Shown in pieces: positions 1-8,808 of a stretch of 64,000 bases of DNA. Every line of letters starts with the position of its first letter. Within the stretch, counting starts at the first letter, position 1. A program made the translations under genes and the position numbers. Under the pieces are notes generated by a model that saw only the letters and a program-made list of their open reading frames with translations, did not search any database and had not been told where the DNA came from. The DNA is from Sulfopaludibacter sp035606355 (lineage in GTDB: Bacteria > Acidobacteriota > Terriglobia > Bryobacterales > Bryobacteraceae). The stretch is from the NCBI GenBank assembly GCA_035606355.1, contig DATNFO010000034.1:1-64000 (forward strand). The letters run 5' to 3'.

Positions 1-143
1 GGAAAGCCACAAAGACCCACAAAAGCCATCGGATTCCCTCAGTTTTCCCTTACTGACCAGAAAAGCAGGATTGAAAACAATGGCTTTGTTTTGAACTGGT
101 AGGCCCGGCGCGACTCGAACGCGCGACCCTCAGCTTAGAAGGC
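1..143 (-). repeat. Truncated tRNA-Arg 3' half plus downstream flank (att-like copy A)
   Basis: Positions 97-143 repeat exactly, for 47 bases, the 3' part of the tRNA-Arg gene at 9716-9762: encoded CCA, acceptor strand, T arm, variable loop and the 3' side of the anticodon loop. The sequence diverges abruptly at 144, so no 5' half exists and this copy cannot make a tRNA. Bases 1-96 are an imperfect copy of the flank at 9620-9715; a stretch starting GGATTCCCTC is identical in both (about 31-53 and 9650-9672). Breaking identity at the anticodon loop is typical of sites used by tyrosine integrases. Confidence 0.85.
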
Positions 144-336
144 GGTAGATCTGTGATGTTTCGCGCAATGGTGCCCCTGTCTATTCAACAGGTTAGCCGC
201 TCAGGAGTCATGTAATTATTGAATTCTGTGGATCTGTTGCACTACAAAATCCACTACATTTAGTTCGACGGGCCAGTAGGGTCGCTTCGGACATTGCTCA
301 GAATCGAACGCTTGAATAGCGCGCTCCGGGCGGCCC

Positions 337-363
337 GACCCTCCGCTTTTTTCGCGGAGGGTC
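337..363 (-). terminator. Hairpin after the TonB receptor gene
   Basis: A perfect 10-base-pair stem (337-346 with 354-363) has a 7-base loop of six T and one C on the plus strand. It starts 7 bases beyond the stop codon of the TonB receptor. No U tract follows on the minus strand, so it may be a weak or Rho-assisted terminator or an mRNA 3'-end stabiliser. Confidence 0.45.
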
Positions 364-369
364 TCGGCA

Positions 370-2934
370 TCAGAAGCGTAAACCGACCGTGAGTTGGTAG
401 GCACGAGGTGTGACGAAGTGCGTACCGCTGAAAGTGGAGAGGAAGTTGTAAAGTGCAACTTCATTCGCGACGTTCAGAACGGTCAAACGTACGGACATCT
501 TCAACGGTTCGGTGTGGAGCAGGTTGTCGGTACCCGTCGAGATATCGAAGATACTGTGCGGGGCGATGCGCGGCGGGTTCGTGTCGGGATTTGCGGTTCC
601 CGCGGCGGGAATTACCACGCGAGCAGCGCCGTATGACCCATTGCATGTTGTTATCGGATTCGCAATGCCGGCGTATGTGTTGCCGCAGTAGAAGCCGATA
701 GCCGCTTGTTGAGCGCCAGTAAGCGCGAGAGCGGATGCAAGATCGGGCACGTTGCCGGCGACCATGCCCGAATCGAAACGCCAGGTGAAGTCAATATAAG
801 GGGAATCCTTTTTCTTTTGGTATCGGAGGTTCGCAGTTTGCTCGTAAGACTGGTCATGATCAATGCGAAAGACGCTGGCGTCTACCGGAGAGTTGAAGAT
901 GAGCCCGCCAGTCTCCGGTCCGAAGAAGCGGGCACGCGTGTGGCCGAGGGTCAAGTAGCCCTGGAAGCCTTTTAGGTTCGTGGTGGAGATTCGACCGCTG
1001 ACGCCGTCGAGTTTGCTCTTGCGCCAAGCGATAGGAAACGTGAGGGGCGTATTGAAGAGGACGTCGAAATCGTAGGCGGTGTCGGTGTATTTCCAGAAGT
1101 AGCCTCCGTCCAGGACGACATATTTACCGAGCCCCTGCTGGAGACCAGCGTTGTATTGGTTGCGCGTGCCAGGTCGAAGGCTGGACGTGCCGTAAGCAGC
1201 GAAAACATTGCCCGCCAAGCCCCCCTGTCCGGCGTAGCTGGACAGTAGCAGATTCTCGTTGTATGGCGTCTCGAACGTGCGCGCGTAACTGGCGCGGAGG
1301 ACTGTGCCCGTTGACTTCACTTGGTAGGAAAAGCCAGCGCGCGGCTCGACTCCGGTGGCGTGGGCCGGGCCGGCGTAGTCGTCCACGCGAAGACCAGCGT
1401 TGAAATTCCAGCGGCCCATAGTGATGTTGTCCTGCACGTATATGGCGGCCTCGTTAACCTTCCCCGAGTCGCGAAAGCGGAATAGTGTCCCGCCACGGGT
1501 GAGGTCGTACGGGACGAGGCCTAGCGCCAATTGGGGGTTGGCCGAGAGACCGGCTGCGGCGCAATTCGCGGCGTTGGTGCGGGTCGGTGGGCCAGCCGCG
1601 TTTCCGGCGGCATCTAGACAGACGGGATTAAATGTGAAGTCGGTCAGGCCGAGCGCAAAGTCTTCAAAAAGGCGCGTCTGTTTGATCTCGGCTCCGACTT
1701 TCAGGTTGTGGCGTCCCTTGGCGATCGAGATGTCGGTTCGGAGGCCATAGTTGAGCAGATGGCGATCCTGCGACATGGTGGCGGGCAGGTCTGCGAACGG
1801 ATCGCGGCTGGGATAGTAATTGACAAAATCGCGGCGGATCCACGGATTGACAGTGAGAAGTGTCGTGGCACCAAACGAGTGTTGGTAGCCAGGCGCGACG
1901 TTGAAGCTCTCGACCTTCTGGCGCTGATCCTGAGTGGCTTGGTCATACGTGTTAGGGATCTGGAACCAGTTGCGCGCGGCGAAGAGGTCGAGGTGGAACG
2001 TATCGTGCGCCCCGGATTGGAAATCGAGCCGGTCAAAGAAGGTCTCATTGTTTCCAATGTCATGTATCGGATAGAACTCTGGAGTATCGAGGAAACGTCC
2101 AGAGCGATCAGCGTTGAAGACTAGAAACTGGCCGAAGTGAGCGGTTCCGAAGCCAAAAGAGGCCTTTTCGCTGCCGGAGCCAAACGAGCCGTAGCCGGCT
2201 TCGATTTCGCCGAACGCTTTTTTCCCAAGACCGGAACGTGTCACCGCATCGACGACGAGGCTGGTTTTCCCGCCGTACTGGGCGGAGGGAGAGCCGGTCA
2301 CCAGTTCAAGCGACTCGAATGCATTTTCGGGCATTTGCGTTGAGAAGGCCTTGCTTTGCTGGTCACTAATTGGTTGCCCGTCGATGTAGTAGCTGGTTTG
2401 CGCGTGATCGCCGAGAGGGTGAAAGAAACCGTTGGAGTCGGCGACGACTCCGGGCGCGCTCAGCGTTATCGCATCGCTGAGTCCGGCACCAGGTGAGGAG
2501 ATGGGGAGGGTGGCAAGTTGGCGCTGGTCGACATCATTGTGCTGAACCGGGACGTTTTCCACGATAGCAGCGCCGCTCGCTTCCACCTGGACGGTAGTCT
2601 GTGCTCCGGCGAGTTGCAGTGATACGGATACGTTGAACGGAACGGTGCTCCGCACCTGGAGATATTGCGTGAAAGTGCTAAAGCCGGGGGAGCTGACTTC
2701 AAAGCGGTACGAATTGAAAGGCACATTGGTGAAATGGAACGTGCCGTCAGCACCAGAGCGTACGCTCTCGCTGAAATTGGTGACCGGGTTATGAATTGTT
2801 ATCGAAGCCCCGACGATGGCAGCTCCAGAGGGATCGGTCACGGTTCCGGAAATCGTGCCGGCACTGATGGATTGCGCCGGCGCTGTGGCGATTACGCCGG
2901 GAGAAAGTAGCAGGTAAACAAGAAAATGCTTCAC
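370..2934 (-). CDS. TonB-dependent receptor with carboxypeptidase-like regulatory domain
   Basis: This is an outer-membrane transporter of 854 residues. The chosen GTG start at 2934 has a GAGGA ribosome site and begins a clean signal peptide (VKHFLVYLLLS...TAPAQ); an upstream in-frame ATG at 3012 would bury it. Residues about 23-105 form a carboxypeptidase regulatory-like beta domain (SGTVTDPSGAAIVGA). They are followed by a plug (YYIDGQPISDQ, then NAFESLELVTGSPSAQYGG) and a beta-barrel ending in LTVGLRF, with the terminal Phe expected for BAM insertion. This architecture is greatly expanded in Acidobacteria. The substrate cannot be read from sequence. The upstream Cys/His-rich small gene hints at a metal or metal complex, which is inference only. 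Confidence 0.93.
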   Translation of the reverse strand: MKHFLVYLLLSPGVIATAPAQSISAGTISGTVTDPSGAAIVGASITIHNPVTNFSESVRSGADGTFHFTNVPFNSYRFEVSSPGFSTFTQYLQVRSTVPFNVSVSLQLAGAQTTVQVEASGAAIVENVPVQHNDVDQRQLATLPISSPGAGLSDAITLSAPGVVADSNGFFHPLGDHAQTSYYIDGQPISDQQSKAFSTQMPENAFESLELVTGSPSAQYGGKTSLVVDAVTRSGLGKKAFGEIEAGYGSFGSGSEKASFGFGTAHFGQFLVFNADRSGRFLDTPEFYPIHDIGNNETFFDRLDFQSGAHDTFHLDLFAARNWFQIPNTYDQATQDQRQKVESFNVAPGYQHSFGATTLLTVNPWIRRDFVNYYPSRDPFADLPATMSQDRHLLNYGLRTDISIAKGRHNLKVGAEIKQTRLFEDFALGLTDFTFNPVCLDAAGNAAGPPTRTNAANCAAAGLSANPQLALGLVPYDLTRGGTLFRFRDSGKVNEAAIYVQDNITMGRWNFNAGLRVDDYAGPAHATGVEPRAGFSYQVKSTGTVLRASYARTFETPYNENLLLSSYAGQGGLAGNVFAAYGTSSLRPGTRNQYNAGLQQGLGKYVVLDGGYFWKYTDTAYDFDVLFNTPLTFPIAWRKSKLDGVSGRISTTNLKGFQGYLTLGHTRARFFGPETGGLIFNSPVDASVFRIDHDQSYEQTANLRYQKKKDSPYIDFTWRFDSGMVAGNVPDLASALALTGAQQAAIGFYCGNTYAGIANPITTCNGSYGAARVVIPAAGTANPDTNPPRIAPHSIFDISTGTDNLLHTEPLKMSVRLTVLNVANEVALYNFLSTFSGTHFVTPRAYQLTVGLRF

Positions 2935-3012
2935 ACGAATCCTCGCTAGGCTCAAACTGTCAAGAGAAGTGCCATGAACCGCCTCCGCGAACGGAAGCGG
3001 CCCGCCAACCAA

Positions 3013-3312
3013 CTACGAAATAGCGGGGGCGGGAGGGGCGCGCGATGATTTGGTGGCGACGGGAGCGCCGGCCGGAGCTTCGGCTGGTGAAACAGCCTGA
3101 ATCCATATGGCGCAAAGCACCGGCGCGGCAGGGAGTGCCGCTGTGGCGTCAAGCGATGCGATGGGAGCCACGTGGCAGAGCAAGCAGCAATGCTCATTAG
3201 CGTTGTGCTCGTTAGCCTCGGCTTGGGGTGCGATCCACTGCGTGAACGCGAGGAAGAAAACGATGAGGAGCAGAGATACATAACGCCTGTGTTGCGCGAT
3301 CATCTCCGGCAT
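3013..3312 (-). CDS. Small exported Cys/His-motif protein preceding the TonB receptor
   Basis: A 99-residue protein, or 96 if the ATG at 3303 is used. It has an N-terminal hydrophobic segment (YVSLLLIVFFLAFTQWIA) that looks like a signal peptide or anchor, then a compact EHCCLLCHVAP motif with three Cys and two His, and a Pro/Ala-rich tail. It ends 78 bases before the receptor start on the same strand, so the two genes probably form one transcript. Small proteins with a similar Cys/His cluster are seen near metal-linked outer-membrane receptors, for example DUF2946-like proteins. The match here is only by motif. The role could be periplasmic metal capture or sensing; that is inference. Confidence 0.7.
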   Translation of the reverse strand: MPEMIAQHRRYVSLLLIVFFLAFTQWIAPQAEANEHNANEHCCLLCHVAPIASLDATAALPAAPVLCAIWIQAVSPAEAPAGAPVATKSSRAPPAPAIS

Positions 3313-3321
3313 CCTGGTTTG

Positions 3322-3351
3322 ATTATATGAGAACGCGACCCGGAATGGGAA
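3322..3351 (-). promoter_or_regulatory. Sigma-70-type promoter of the small protein/TonB receptor unit
   Basis: On the minus strand a perfect TATAAT lies at 3327-3322, and TTCCCA (4 of 6 matches to TTGACA) at 3351-3346, with an 18-base spacer. Transcription would start near 3315, only about 3 bases before the ATG at 3312 (12 before the alternative ATG at 3303). The mRNA would therefore be leaderless or nearly so. Confidence 0.55.
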
Positions 3352-4634
3352 CCGGGTAAACGGCCCGGAGTCATCGGTTTCTTGCTACGTCGTACATACT
3401 AGGGCGTACACATTAAACTTCAGAGCCCAACGGCGAATACTACAATGAATGTAAGGTCTTAGAGTCCAAAATCGAAGGCAAATGGTAGAAGAGCTGCAGG
3501 GAAGCTTCCACGCAATTTCGTTCAACCGTGACTACGGTCTTCGAGATAGGTCGAGCTTTTGCTGTATATGCCTCGGGGGATGATCTTGTAGTGCGGGGAA
3601 GCCACAAAGGCTCACACTGGTTAATGCACTTTTCGAATCATGAAATACATCAATACGTCATGTGCCGAATATTCGAGACTTTGGCGTGAATACACCGTTT
3701 GCACCTACGGGCCACCCGCCTCCAAGGCAAGCTGCGGGTTGCTGCCGTCGAACACCACAGCGAAGCCCATTCCTGAAGGTACGTTCCAAGTGGAGGCAGC
3801 AGAACACAAACCGGGGCCGCGCGCGCTGCGATTCGAAAGCACGAGAGTGCCTCCCCCACTGGGCCGCGCCATTCCAGCGGCCTTAAGCCAATGCAAATAG
3901 AGCCTGAGAACGTATTAGATTGCCCCGTCGTGATAACGGCGCTTGGGGCCAAGCCGAATCGGGCGTGAAGCGACAGCAACGAAAATTCCGTATCGTTATC
4001 TACTACCCCATTCACGTCGAAAGTCGTTCGAGGAGGGAGTCCGCCTACCGATGTGGCGTCGCGGGCGACCTCGAACAACAGTTCAATAAGACGTCTCGTG
4101 ATTCCAGTACCGACTTTTGGTACTCCCCTGGTACGAGCCGCACTCGCTATCGCCCTGCCTTCTGCCGTTTAATGACAGTTCAGTAACAAATGAAGATGAG
4201 CTTCACCGCCAACTCACATACAAGCAGCATGCTATCCATCGCGTCGTTGGTAGCCCGCCGGGATCGAGTCGAACACCGGGTCAATCGCGGACTCGCCGCC
4301 TACCTGCGGACCGCCGAGACCCGGACCGTCGCCAACCAGCGACTGCGCCCCTTCGTCCGCCTGGCAGAGATGCGTCGCGAAGCAGCCAATGCGACAAAGC
4401 GGGATTAGTCTGAAATATGGATTATCCCTGTTCACGTCGCCGGTTTCGTTGTCTCGCCGGTCGGTGTTTTGGCGTGGTGACGCGGCACCAACGCACCGTC
4501 ATCGGCCGAGCAGTGAACTTGCGGGGAATCGGTAGCAGTACCGGGTTCTGAGCGTACAGGGTAAACGGAATTAACTACGGACAACATCACGGGCTTCCGG
4601 AAAGCCACTTATCATAGGTCCAGTTTTTGCCATT
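3352..4634. other. Long intergenic stretch without a supported gene
   Basis: About 1.3 kb with no convincing gene. Two overlapping minus-strand frames near 3705-4078 read as plausible protein pieces (VNGVVDNDTEFSLL in one, GFAVVFDGSNPQLALEAGG in the other) that could be joined by a frameshift, which would suit a relic. No family is recognisable. A short sequence at about 3596-3617 resembles the start of the tRNA-flank repeat, but too weakly to count as a third copy. Confidence 0.5.
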
Positions 4635-5021
4635 ATGGATTACGCATCGCCCAACGTTCTTACAGCCGCGGCGCTCTCCTGGGCGCTACCGGACACTCTG
4701 CGGCACCTCGCCGCGACCGGCGACCGCTCCGTTGTTGCCGAGGTGATTGCCGATTTTCAGAGCGATACTGCGCGCCGTTTGCGGCTGATGAACGACGCGA
4801 TTGGGAATCAGGACTTTGCGGCATTGCGCGCCCAGGCCCACGCAATCCGTGGCGCGGCGGCGGAGGTTGGGGCGGAGCGTTTGGCGGCGGTCTGCATGCG
4901 AATTGAGTTCTCCGCAGCAGCGGCGGATGCTGTGGAAATGGCAAACAGGCACCGTGAAGCTCATTTACTTTTCGGTGCGGTGTGCCGGGTTATGGACGAG
5001 TGCGGCTGGAATTCGGAGTGA
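4635..5021 (+). CDS. Stand-alone Hpt (histidine phosphotransfer) domain protein
   Basis: A 128-residue single-domain protein. The signature around residues 70-82 is HAIRGAAAEVGAE, matching the HxxKGxxxxxGA pattern of Hpt domains. The His is the expected phosphoryl acceptor. An Arg replaces the usual Lys three residues later, a common variant. The surrounding helices are consistent with a four-helix bundle. It would shuttle phosphate between receiver domains of hybrid kinases and response regulators in the cytoplasm. No histidine kinase is in the window, although receiver proteins lie 3-4 kb downstream. No clear ribosome site precedes the ATG, so the start is not certain. Confidence 0.75.
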   Translation: MDYASPNVLTAAALSWALPDTLRHLAATGDRSVVAEVIADFQSDTARRLRLMNDAIGNQDFAALRAQAHAIRGAAAEVGAERLAAVCMRIEFSAAAADAVEMANRHREAHLLFGAVCRVMDECGWNSE

Positions 5022-5386
5022 CTGAAGCTTGCGGAAGGGCAAGTGCGCGACCCACAGCGAAGCTCTCTAGAGACGGACAAGGAAGAGCCCGCCAGTGGCA
5101 AACCGCCCGGCCATAGCAGTTGGGATGACGATCAATCAGGCGCTGTTGCTCCCGGCCGGTTTGTTCTCGATGCCGGAATCAAGCGACATTCACGTCTTCC
5201 GCCTATCGCGTTGGGCCTTTCTTTACCACGAACGATACGCGAGCGCCTTCGTTAAGCGAGCGGTAGCCGCTGGCGGTCGCCGGGAGCGGCCCGGAGTTTG
5301 GACGGCAGAGAAGGGCTTTTTACCACCTCGGGAGTCGGCACTCGGTGATACGCTGGGGACACCCCTTTCGGAGGAGCGAACTTCCC
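5022..5386. other. Gap without a supported gene
   Basis: About 365 bases between the Hpt gene and the broken MEDS gene. Several short open frames exist, but none shows a recognisable domain, a ribosome site or consistent codon use. The stretch may be degraded coding sequence. Confidence 0.4.
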
Positions 5387-5952
5387 GTGACGCCGAAGGC
5401 GACTTCCATCCTTACGAATCCGCGTCCCAAATCGCACATCGTGTACCCATACAGCGATGAAGAACATATCGCTGAGGCCGTAGGGATTTTCGCAGCAGCA
5501 GGACTAACTAGCAACGAATCCGTTGTTTTGATCGCGACTGCGGAAAAACAGCATGCCATTGAACAGCGGCTCAGAGAAGAGGCGTTCGATGTCGAGGAGC
5601 TTCAAAGGGAGGGCAGACTGACGTCTGAACGCGGATATGCTCTTGGCGAAGCTGTTAGCGTGCGAGAGTCCGGATCTCGCAAGGATTCCAGGCCGTCGTC
5701 GGTCCTATTATAGTGACAGCAAAGGCGAAGGCTCCCAGCGGGCGGGTACGACTTTACGGCGAAATGGTGAACCTCCTTTGAGGTAAGAGCGACCTTGAAG
5801 GCGCGGCTCACTTAGAACATCTCTGGAATCAGACTATCGAATTGTACTCGGTCCCTCTGTTGTGCAGCTATTCTAACGATCTACTTCACCCTCATGAATC
5901 GACAGGATTGCCACAAAGGCTACTGGAGCTGCACTCTGATATTGCAGCGTGA
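5387..5952 (+). pseudogene. Frameshifted MEDS/DcmR-type sensor domain gene
   Basis: The intact start is in frame with GTG 5387 and reads HIVYPYSDEEHIAEAVGIF, then GLTSNESVVLIATAEKQ, typical of the MEDS (DcmR sensory) domain. After about GRLT the domain continues in another frame (LNADMLLAKLLACESPDLAR). It then continues in the third frame (FQAVVGPIIVTAKAKAPSG, RVRLYGEMVNLL, LEHLWNQTIELYSVPLLCSY) to a stop at 5950-5952. An in-frame TGA at 5779-5781 falls where MEDS proteins usually carry Trp after the GEM-LL motif. Two frameshifts plus a nonsense codon mean the gene is dead. Joined, the pieces give a roughly full-length domain of about 185 residues. This family often regulates or accompanies histidine kinases. 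Confidence 0.8.
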
Positions 5953-6262
5953 GCACGGATCGTAATGTGCTTTGTTTGGCGGCAGCGTAGACCTTCAGGT
6001 ATAGTCGCACGAAGTTGCGCTCGAAGCGGCGATTTGGGTTTCAAGTTGCCCTATACTTCTGTCGGTCTAAACTCCCAGGCCGCACAGCTCGAGCGAGTTG
6101 ACGTTCAGGGCCAACTGTGGATGTGGGTGCCCAGCGCGAACACATAATATACAGCATTAGCAATGTTGCCGACGCCGCCCAAGCGCTGCTTGCAGAATGG
6201 GGCCGAACAACTGCTGCCGCTCCGATTGGCAACGGAAATGGAGAAAGTACTCGGCACTCCGA
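5953..6262. other. Gap without a supported gene
   Basis: About 310 bases between the broken MEDS gene and the end of the PilZ gene. Only short open frames are present and none has a recognisable domain. Nothing else was identified. Confidence 0.4.
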
Positions 6263-6607
6263 TTAGCCAGCCGACGCTGACGTCTTGAACTCGTGTCGGT
6301 CTATTCTAATCGCGGTCCCTGTGTCATCGACCCGCAACACGGTTCCTTCCACTGAGAGCGATAGGCCAACTGAGCCATCGAGAAGGGCTGGCCATCTAAT
6401 CGACACCTCGACCGCAGCGCCCGGCGGGAGTTGACGATCCAAAATGCAGTTCATTCCACCGGCCGACAAGTTCAATGTTCTGCCCACGCCTTCAGCGACG
6501 ACGCTTCTCCGATAAACCTGCCGCCATTTGACCGGCAAGGCGAGTGGAAACCGTTTTTCAGCCCGGCGGCATTTGAAATCCTGCGATTCATCAAGGCTTT
6601 CAGGCAT
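6263..6607 (-). CDS. PilZ domain protein
   Basis: A single PilZ domain protein of 114 residues from the ATG at 6607. Longer in-frame starts exist at 6640 and 6661, but they add only unstructured, charged sequence. The c-di-GMP signature is present: an Arg-rich RRAEKRFPLALPV near the N terminus (RxxxR) and NLSAGGMNCIL, fitting the D/NxSxxG motif, about 35 residues later. Beta strands continue through VEVSIRWPALLDG and VEGTVLRVDDTGTAIRI. It should bind cyclic di-GMP and act through partner contact, since there is no output domain. The island around it is rich in signalling proteins. Confidence 0.8.
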   Translation of the reverse strand: MPESLDESQDFKCRRAEKRFPLALPVKWRQVYRRSVVAEGVGRTLNLSAGGMNCILDRQLPPGAAVEVSIRWPALLDGSVGLSLSVEGTVLRVDDTGTAIRIDRHEFKTSASAG

Positions 6608-7106
6608 GGTGTTGCTTCTACGTTGTTCAGCCCGTTCCATTCCTTTTGGCGCGCCTAGCAACCATGAACCTTGCGATGTTCCAGAAGGAATTCGCGAATC
6701 TCCGGAGCGGATTGCGACTTCTCGGCGGGATCTCCAAGGCCCGAGTGGGGGTCCCGTTGACTTCGGTCCGCAGCAAGGGCGAGAGCCAGGACGAGTCCGT
6801 CGCGTTCGGAGCAGGGTTTTTGCATGCTGCTACGCATAAGTCTATCGAAGGCCCTTGGGAAGTCAACCGCCCGAAGCCGCTGCCTTTGGGGTGCGCCGAG
6901 AGAGATAACCAAAGAGAGTGCGCCGAAGCGTCCGGGGCCGCTTTCGGGGGCCATGATGCAATCTTTGCCCGACGCGAATCAATGGTAGCGGGCGAAGGTC
7001 GGGGGCTTAAAAAAGCCACCGGCATCAGCGACCAATTTCGGTTCCCTCTCTGGCATTCGGCAATAATACAGTTGCCAAAACTCTCACCTTGACACCAGAA
7101 TAGGTT
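6608..7106. other. Gap without a supported gene
   Basis: About 500 bases. Open frames exist on both strands (for example 6646-7092 plus and 6627-7145 minus), but they overlap each other and have no recognisable domain, ribosome site or family-like composition. They are not called as genes. Confidence 0.4.
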
Positions 7107-7631
7107 GTGGCCGCAGCGATTTGCCCGGAACGGCTTCGACTTCAAGATGACTTTCTATCTGCTACCGTAGAATTTACTCGCTCTCTCAACGACCAGATGC
7201 TTGCGGCAATCGCGTCGGATTCCAGTAGATTTGCGGAACTTGATTCCCGGATCATGGGCGCGGCGAATCGACGGCACGAAGCGAAGCAATCGCTCCTAAA
7301 ACACATCCAAGAGCACGGCTGTGCGCCTACCTTAAGCGTGAGTCTGAGCAGTATGAAGTCAATAATGGAATGTCAAATATGTGCGCGTCTCCAGAACAAG
7401 CATTCGGAAGCCACGAATCAACTACTGAACTGGGAAGCCAAGCGGCAACTCGCAGCCGTGGTGCCGTCGGCCGAGACAGAGGAAACGATCAATCGCAGAT
7501 TGCGAGAGGTGTCCGCAACGTGCGTTTCCCTGCGGGAAGAACTGCTTGCCCACATGAAAGCAGCCCACAACGCCGAGCGGGATCTAGCCGCCGGTGAAGA
7601 GGCCCTGGCAAGGTCACGGAAGCGGCCGTGA
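7107..7631 (+). CDS. Helical protein with an internal duplication
   Basis: A 174-residue soluble protein from a GTG start. It consists of two similar helical segments. One runs at about residues 13-72 (LNDQMLAAIASDSSRF...QSLLKHIQEHGC); the other at about 92-155 (LLNWEAKRQLAAVVPS...REELLAHMKAAHN). Each ends in a charged helix followed by a His-containing turn (HIQEHGC, HMKAAHN). No catalytic motif or membrane segment is seen. Small helical proteins ending in H-x-x-H-C-like turns recur in Acidobacteria, but I know of no function. The last codons are Lys/Arg rich. It is probably a real gene, because the frame is long and the repeat is conserved at protein level. Confidence 0.55.
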   Translation: MAAAICPERLRLQDDFLSATVEFTRSLNDQMLAAIASDSSRFAELDSRIMGAANRRHEAKQSLLKHIQEHGCAPTLSVSLSSMKSIMECQICARLQNKHSEATNQLLNWEAKRQLAAVVPSAETEETINRRLREVSATCVSLREELLAHMKAAHNAERDLAAGEEALARSRKRP

Positions 7632-7701
7632 TCCGTGTGGCGTCTTTTTTGCGTGAGCGCTACGAAACCTTCCGAATACGATCATCGTCGGACTATCCTC
7701 T

Positions 7702-8075
7702 ATGTCTTTGAAGCGAATCCTCGTTATTGGTGACAAACCCCAAATTCTGAAGTTGATTGCGCGTATTTTGGAGCGTGGCGGGTACGAAGTAAGAACCGCG
7801 ACTTGCGGCGGCGTTGCCTTGCAGGCCGTCGCAACGAGCCGTCCTGACCTGCTCATTTTGGACTTAAGTATGCCAGAACCGGATGGTTTCGAGGTGCTGA
7901 AGGCATTGCGCCAGCGTGAGCCCACATGCCGGTACTTGTCATTTCAGGGTTTCTGAGTGGATCGATGCTTCGAGCGGCTGAGTTATTCGGCGCTGTAGCT
8001 ACTCTGGGGAAAACCGATATACCGGAATTGCTGCTTGAAACGGTGTGGCGCGTCGTTGCGTTGCTGAGCTTCTAG
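7702..8075 (+). pseudogene. Frameshifted response regulator receiver
   Basis: The first frame encodes a receiver N-terminal half: RILVIGDKPQILKLIARIL and DLLILDLSMPEPDGFEVLKAL, including the phospho-acceptor Asp in LDLSMP. After LRQREP, near 7921, that frame ends quickly. The neighbouring frame continues the fold (MPVLVISGFLSGSML, then ATLGKTDIPELLLETVW, with the conserved Lys) to TAG 8073-8075. One missing base near GAGCCC would explain it, so this is a recent pseudogene or a sequencing error. The N-terminal acidic pocket also reads GDKP instead of the usual DDEP, which weakens Mg binding, so decay may predate the frameshift. Confidence 0.8.
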
Positions 8076-8346
8076 CGGATCAGGATACGCGTTCGGGCCG
8101 CACTCCGCTGGCAGAACGCCTTCGTGTCAGTGAAGTGTTTGTGTTTCTATGCAAGTCAAGCAACCGCGGCGGGTTGTTATGAACACCGCCGCGCGTAACC
8201 CTCAATGAGTAACGAAAGCATTGTAACCTTGCCGACAGACGCGGAACAAGTCCTAGCCGTTCCAGTGGCTGACTCCCGTGCTGTCATCGAAGAACTGGAG
8301 GCGGGGCACTCTTGAAAAATCGCCTGCTTCTGCGGCCTAGGTCCTC

Positions 8347-8808
8347 CTAAGCGTGCTCGCCCTCTGTTTGCCTCTGCCTGTATGCCTGAGCGTCGGCGAG
8401 CCGCCGCTGGATGCTTTCCTGGTTGTGCTGGCCATCCACTAGCGCCGCCACACGCTCGTTGAGCACGATAGGAGTAAAGGGCTTCTCCAGGTAATCGAAA
8501 ACGCATGTAGCGACGAGATCCTCGAAGCACTTGAAGGTGCCATCGGTGAGTCCTTCAGGAGGTGTACCAGACACCAGCAGGAGCCGGAGCCCCGGGCGGA
8601 CCGCATTGACGCAGTGTAGAGTCTCGATTCTGGACAGGGCCCCGGGAAGGAGGTGGTCGGCGACGAAAAGGTCTATTGAGTCCTGCTCACAGAGTTGGAG
8701 CGCTTGATTCGGGATTCGCCCACCAGGATGCTCCACTGCCGACCGAGAACACGCTGATAGAGCGCGCGCGATTATTTCATCGTCCTCAAGTAACAGCACA
8801 GTCTTCAT
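8347..8808 (-). CDS. Single-domain response regulator (receiver)
   Basis: A 153-residue CheY-like protein. It has the acidic pair in VLLLEDDEIIA, the phosphorylation site in IDLFVADHLLPG, the switch Ser in LLLVSGTPP and the conserved Lys in YLEKPF. A short charged C-terminal helix follows (RRLADAQAYRQRQTEGEHA) with no DNA-binding domain. Its ATG overlaps the stop of the upstream receiver gene by four bases (ATGA), so the two receivers are translationally coupled. The partner kinase is not in the window. The Hpt protein at 4635-5021 is a possible phosphodonor, which is inference from proximity. Confidence 0.88.
   Translation of the reverse strand: MKTVLLLEDDEIIARALSACSRSAVEHPGGRIPNQALQLCEQDSIDLFVADHLLPGALSRIETLHCVNAVRPGLRLLLVSGTPPEGLTDGTFKCFEDLVATCVFDYLEKPFTPIVLNERVAALVDGQHNQESIQRRLADAQAYRQRQTEGEHA

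Noticed and set aside
3596..3617. Third copy of the tRNA-flank repeat
   Set aside because: Only about 15-20 bases are similar (around GAAGCCACAAAG), and no tRNA part follows. Chance or a common short intergenic motif explains it.
3650..4078. 142-codon minus-strand frame in the island
   Set aside because: No domain, and a neighbouring frame looks equally protein-like. At best it is a frameshifted relic, so it is described only within the gap entry.
6646..7092. 148-codon plus-strand frame
   Set aside because: No recognisable domain, no ribosome site, and it overlaps a minus-strand frame of similar quality.
8205..8315. Small plus-strand frame of 36 codons between the broken receiver and the receiver operon
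   Set aside because: The product has no domain, the ATG has no ribosome site, and the frame could arise by chance.
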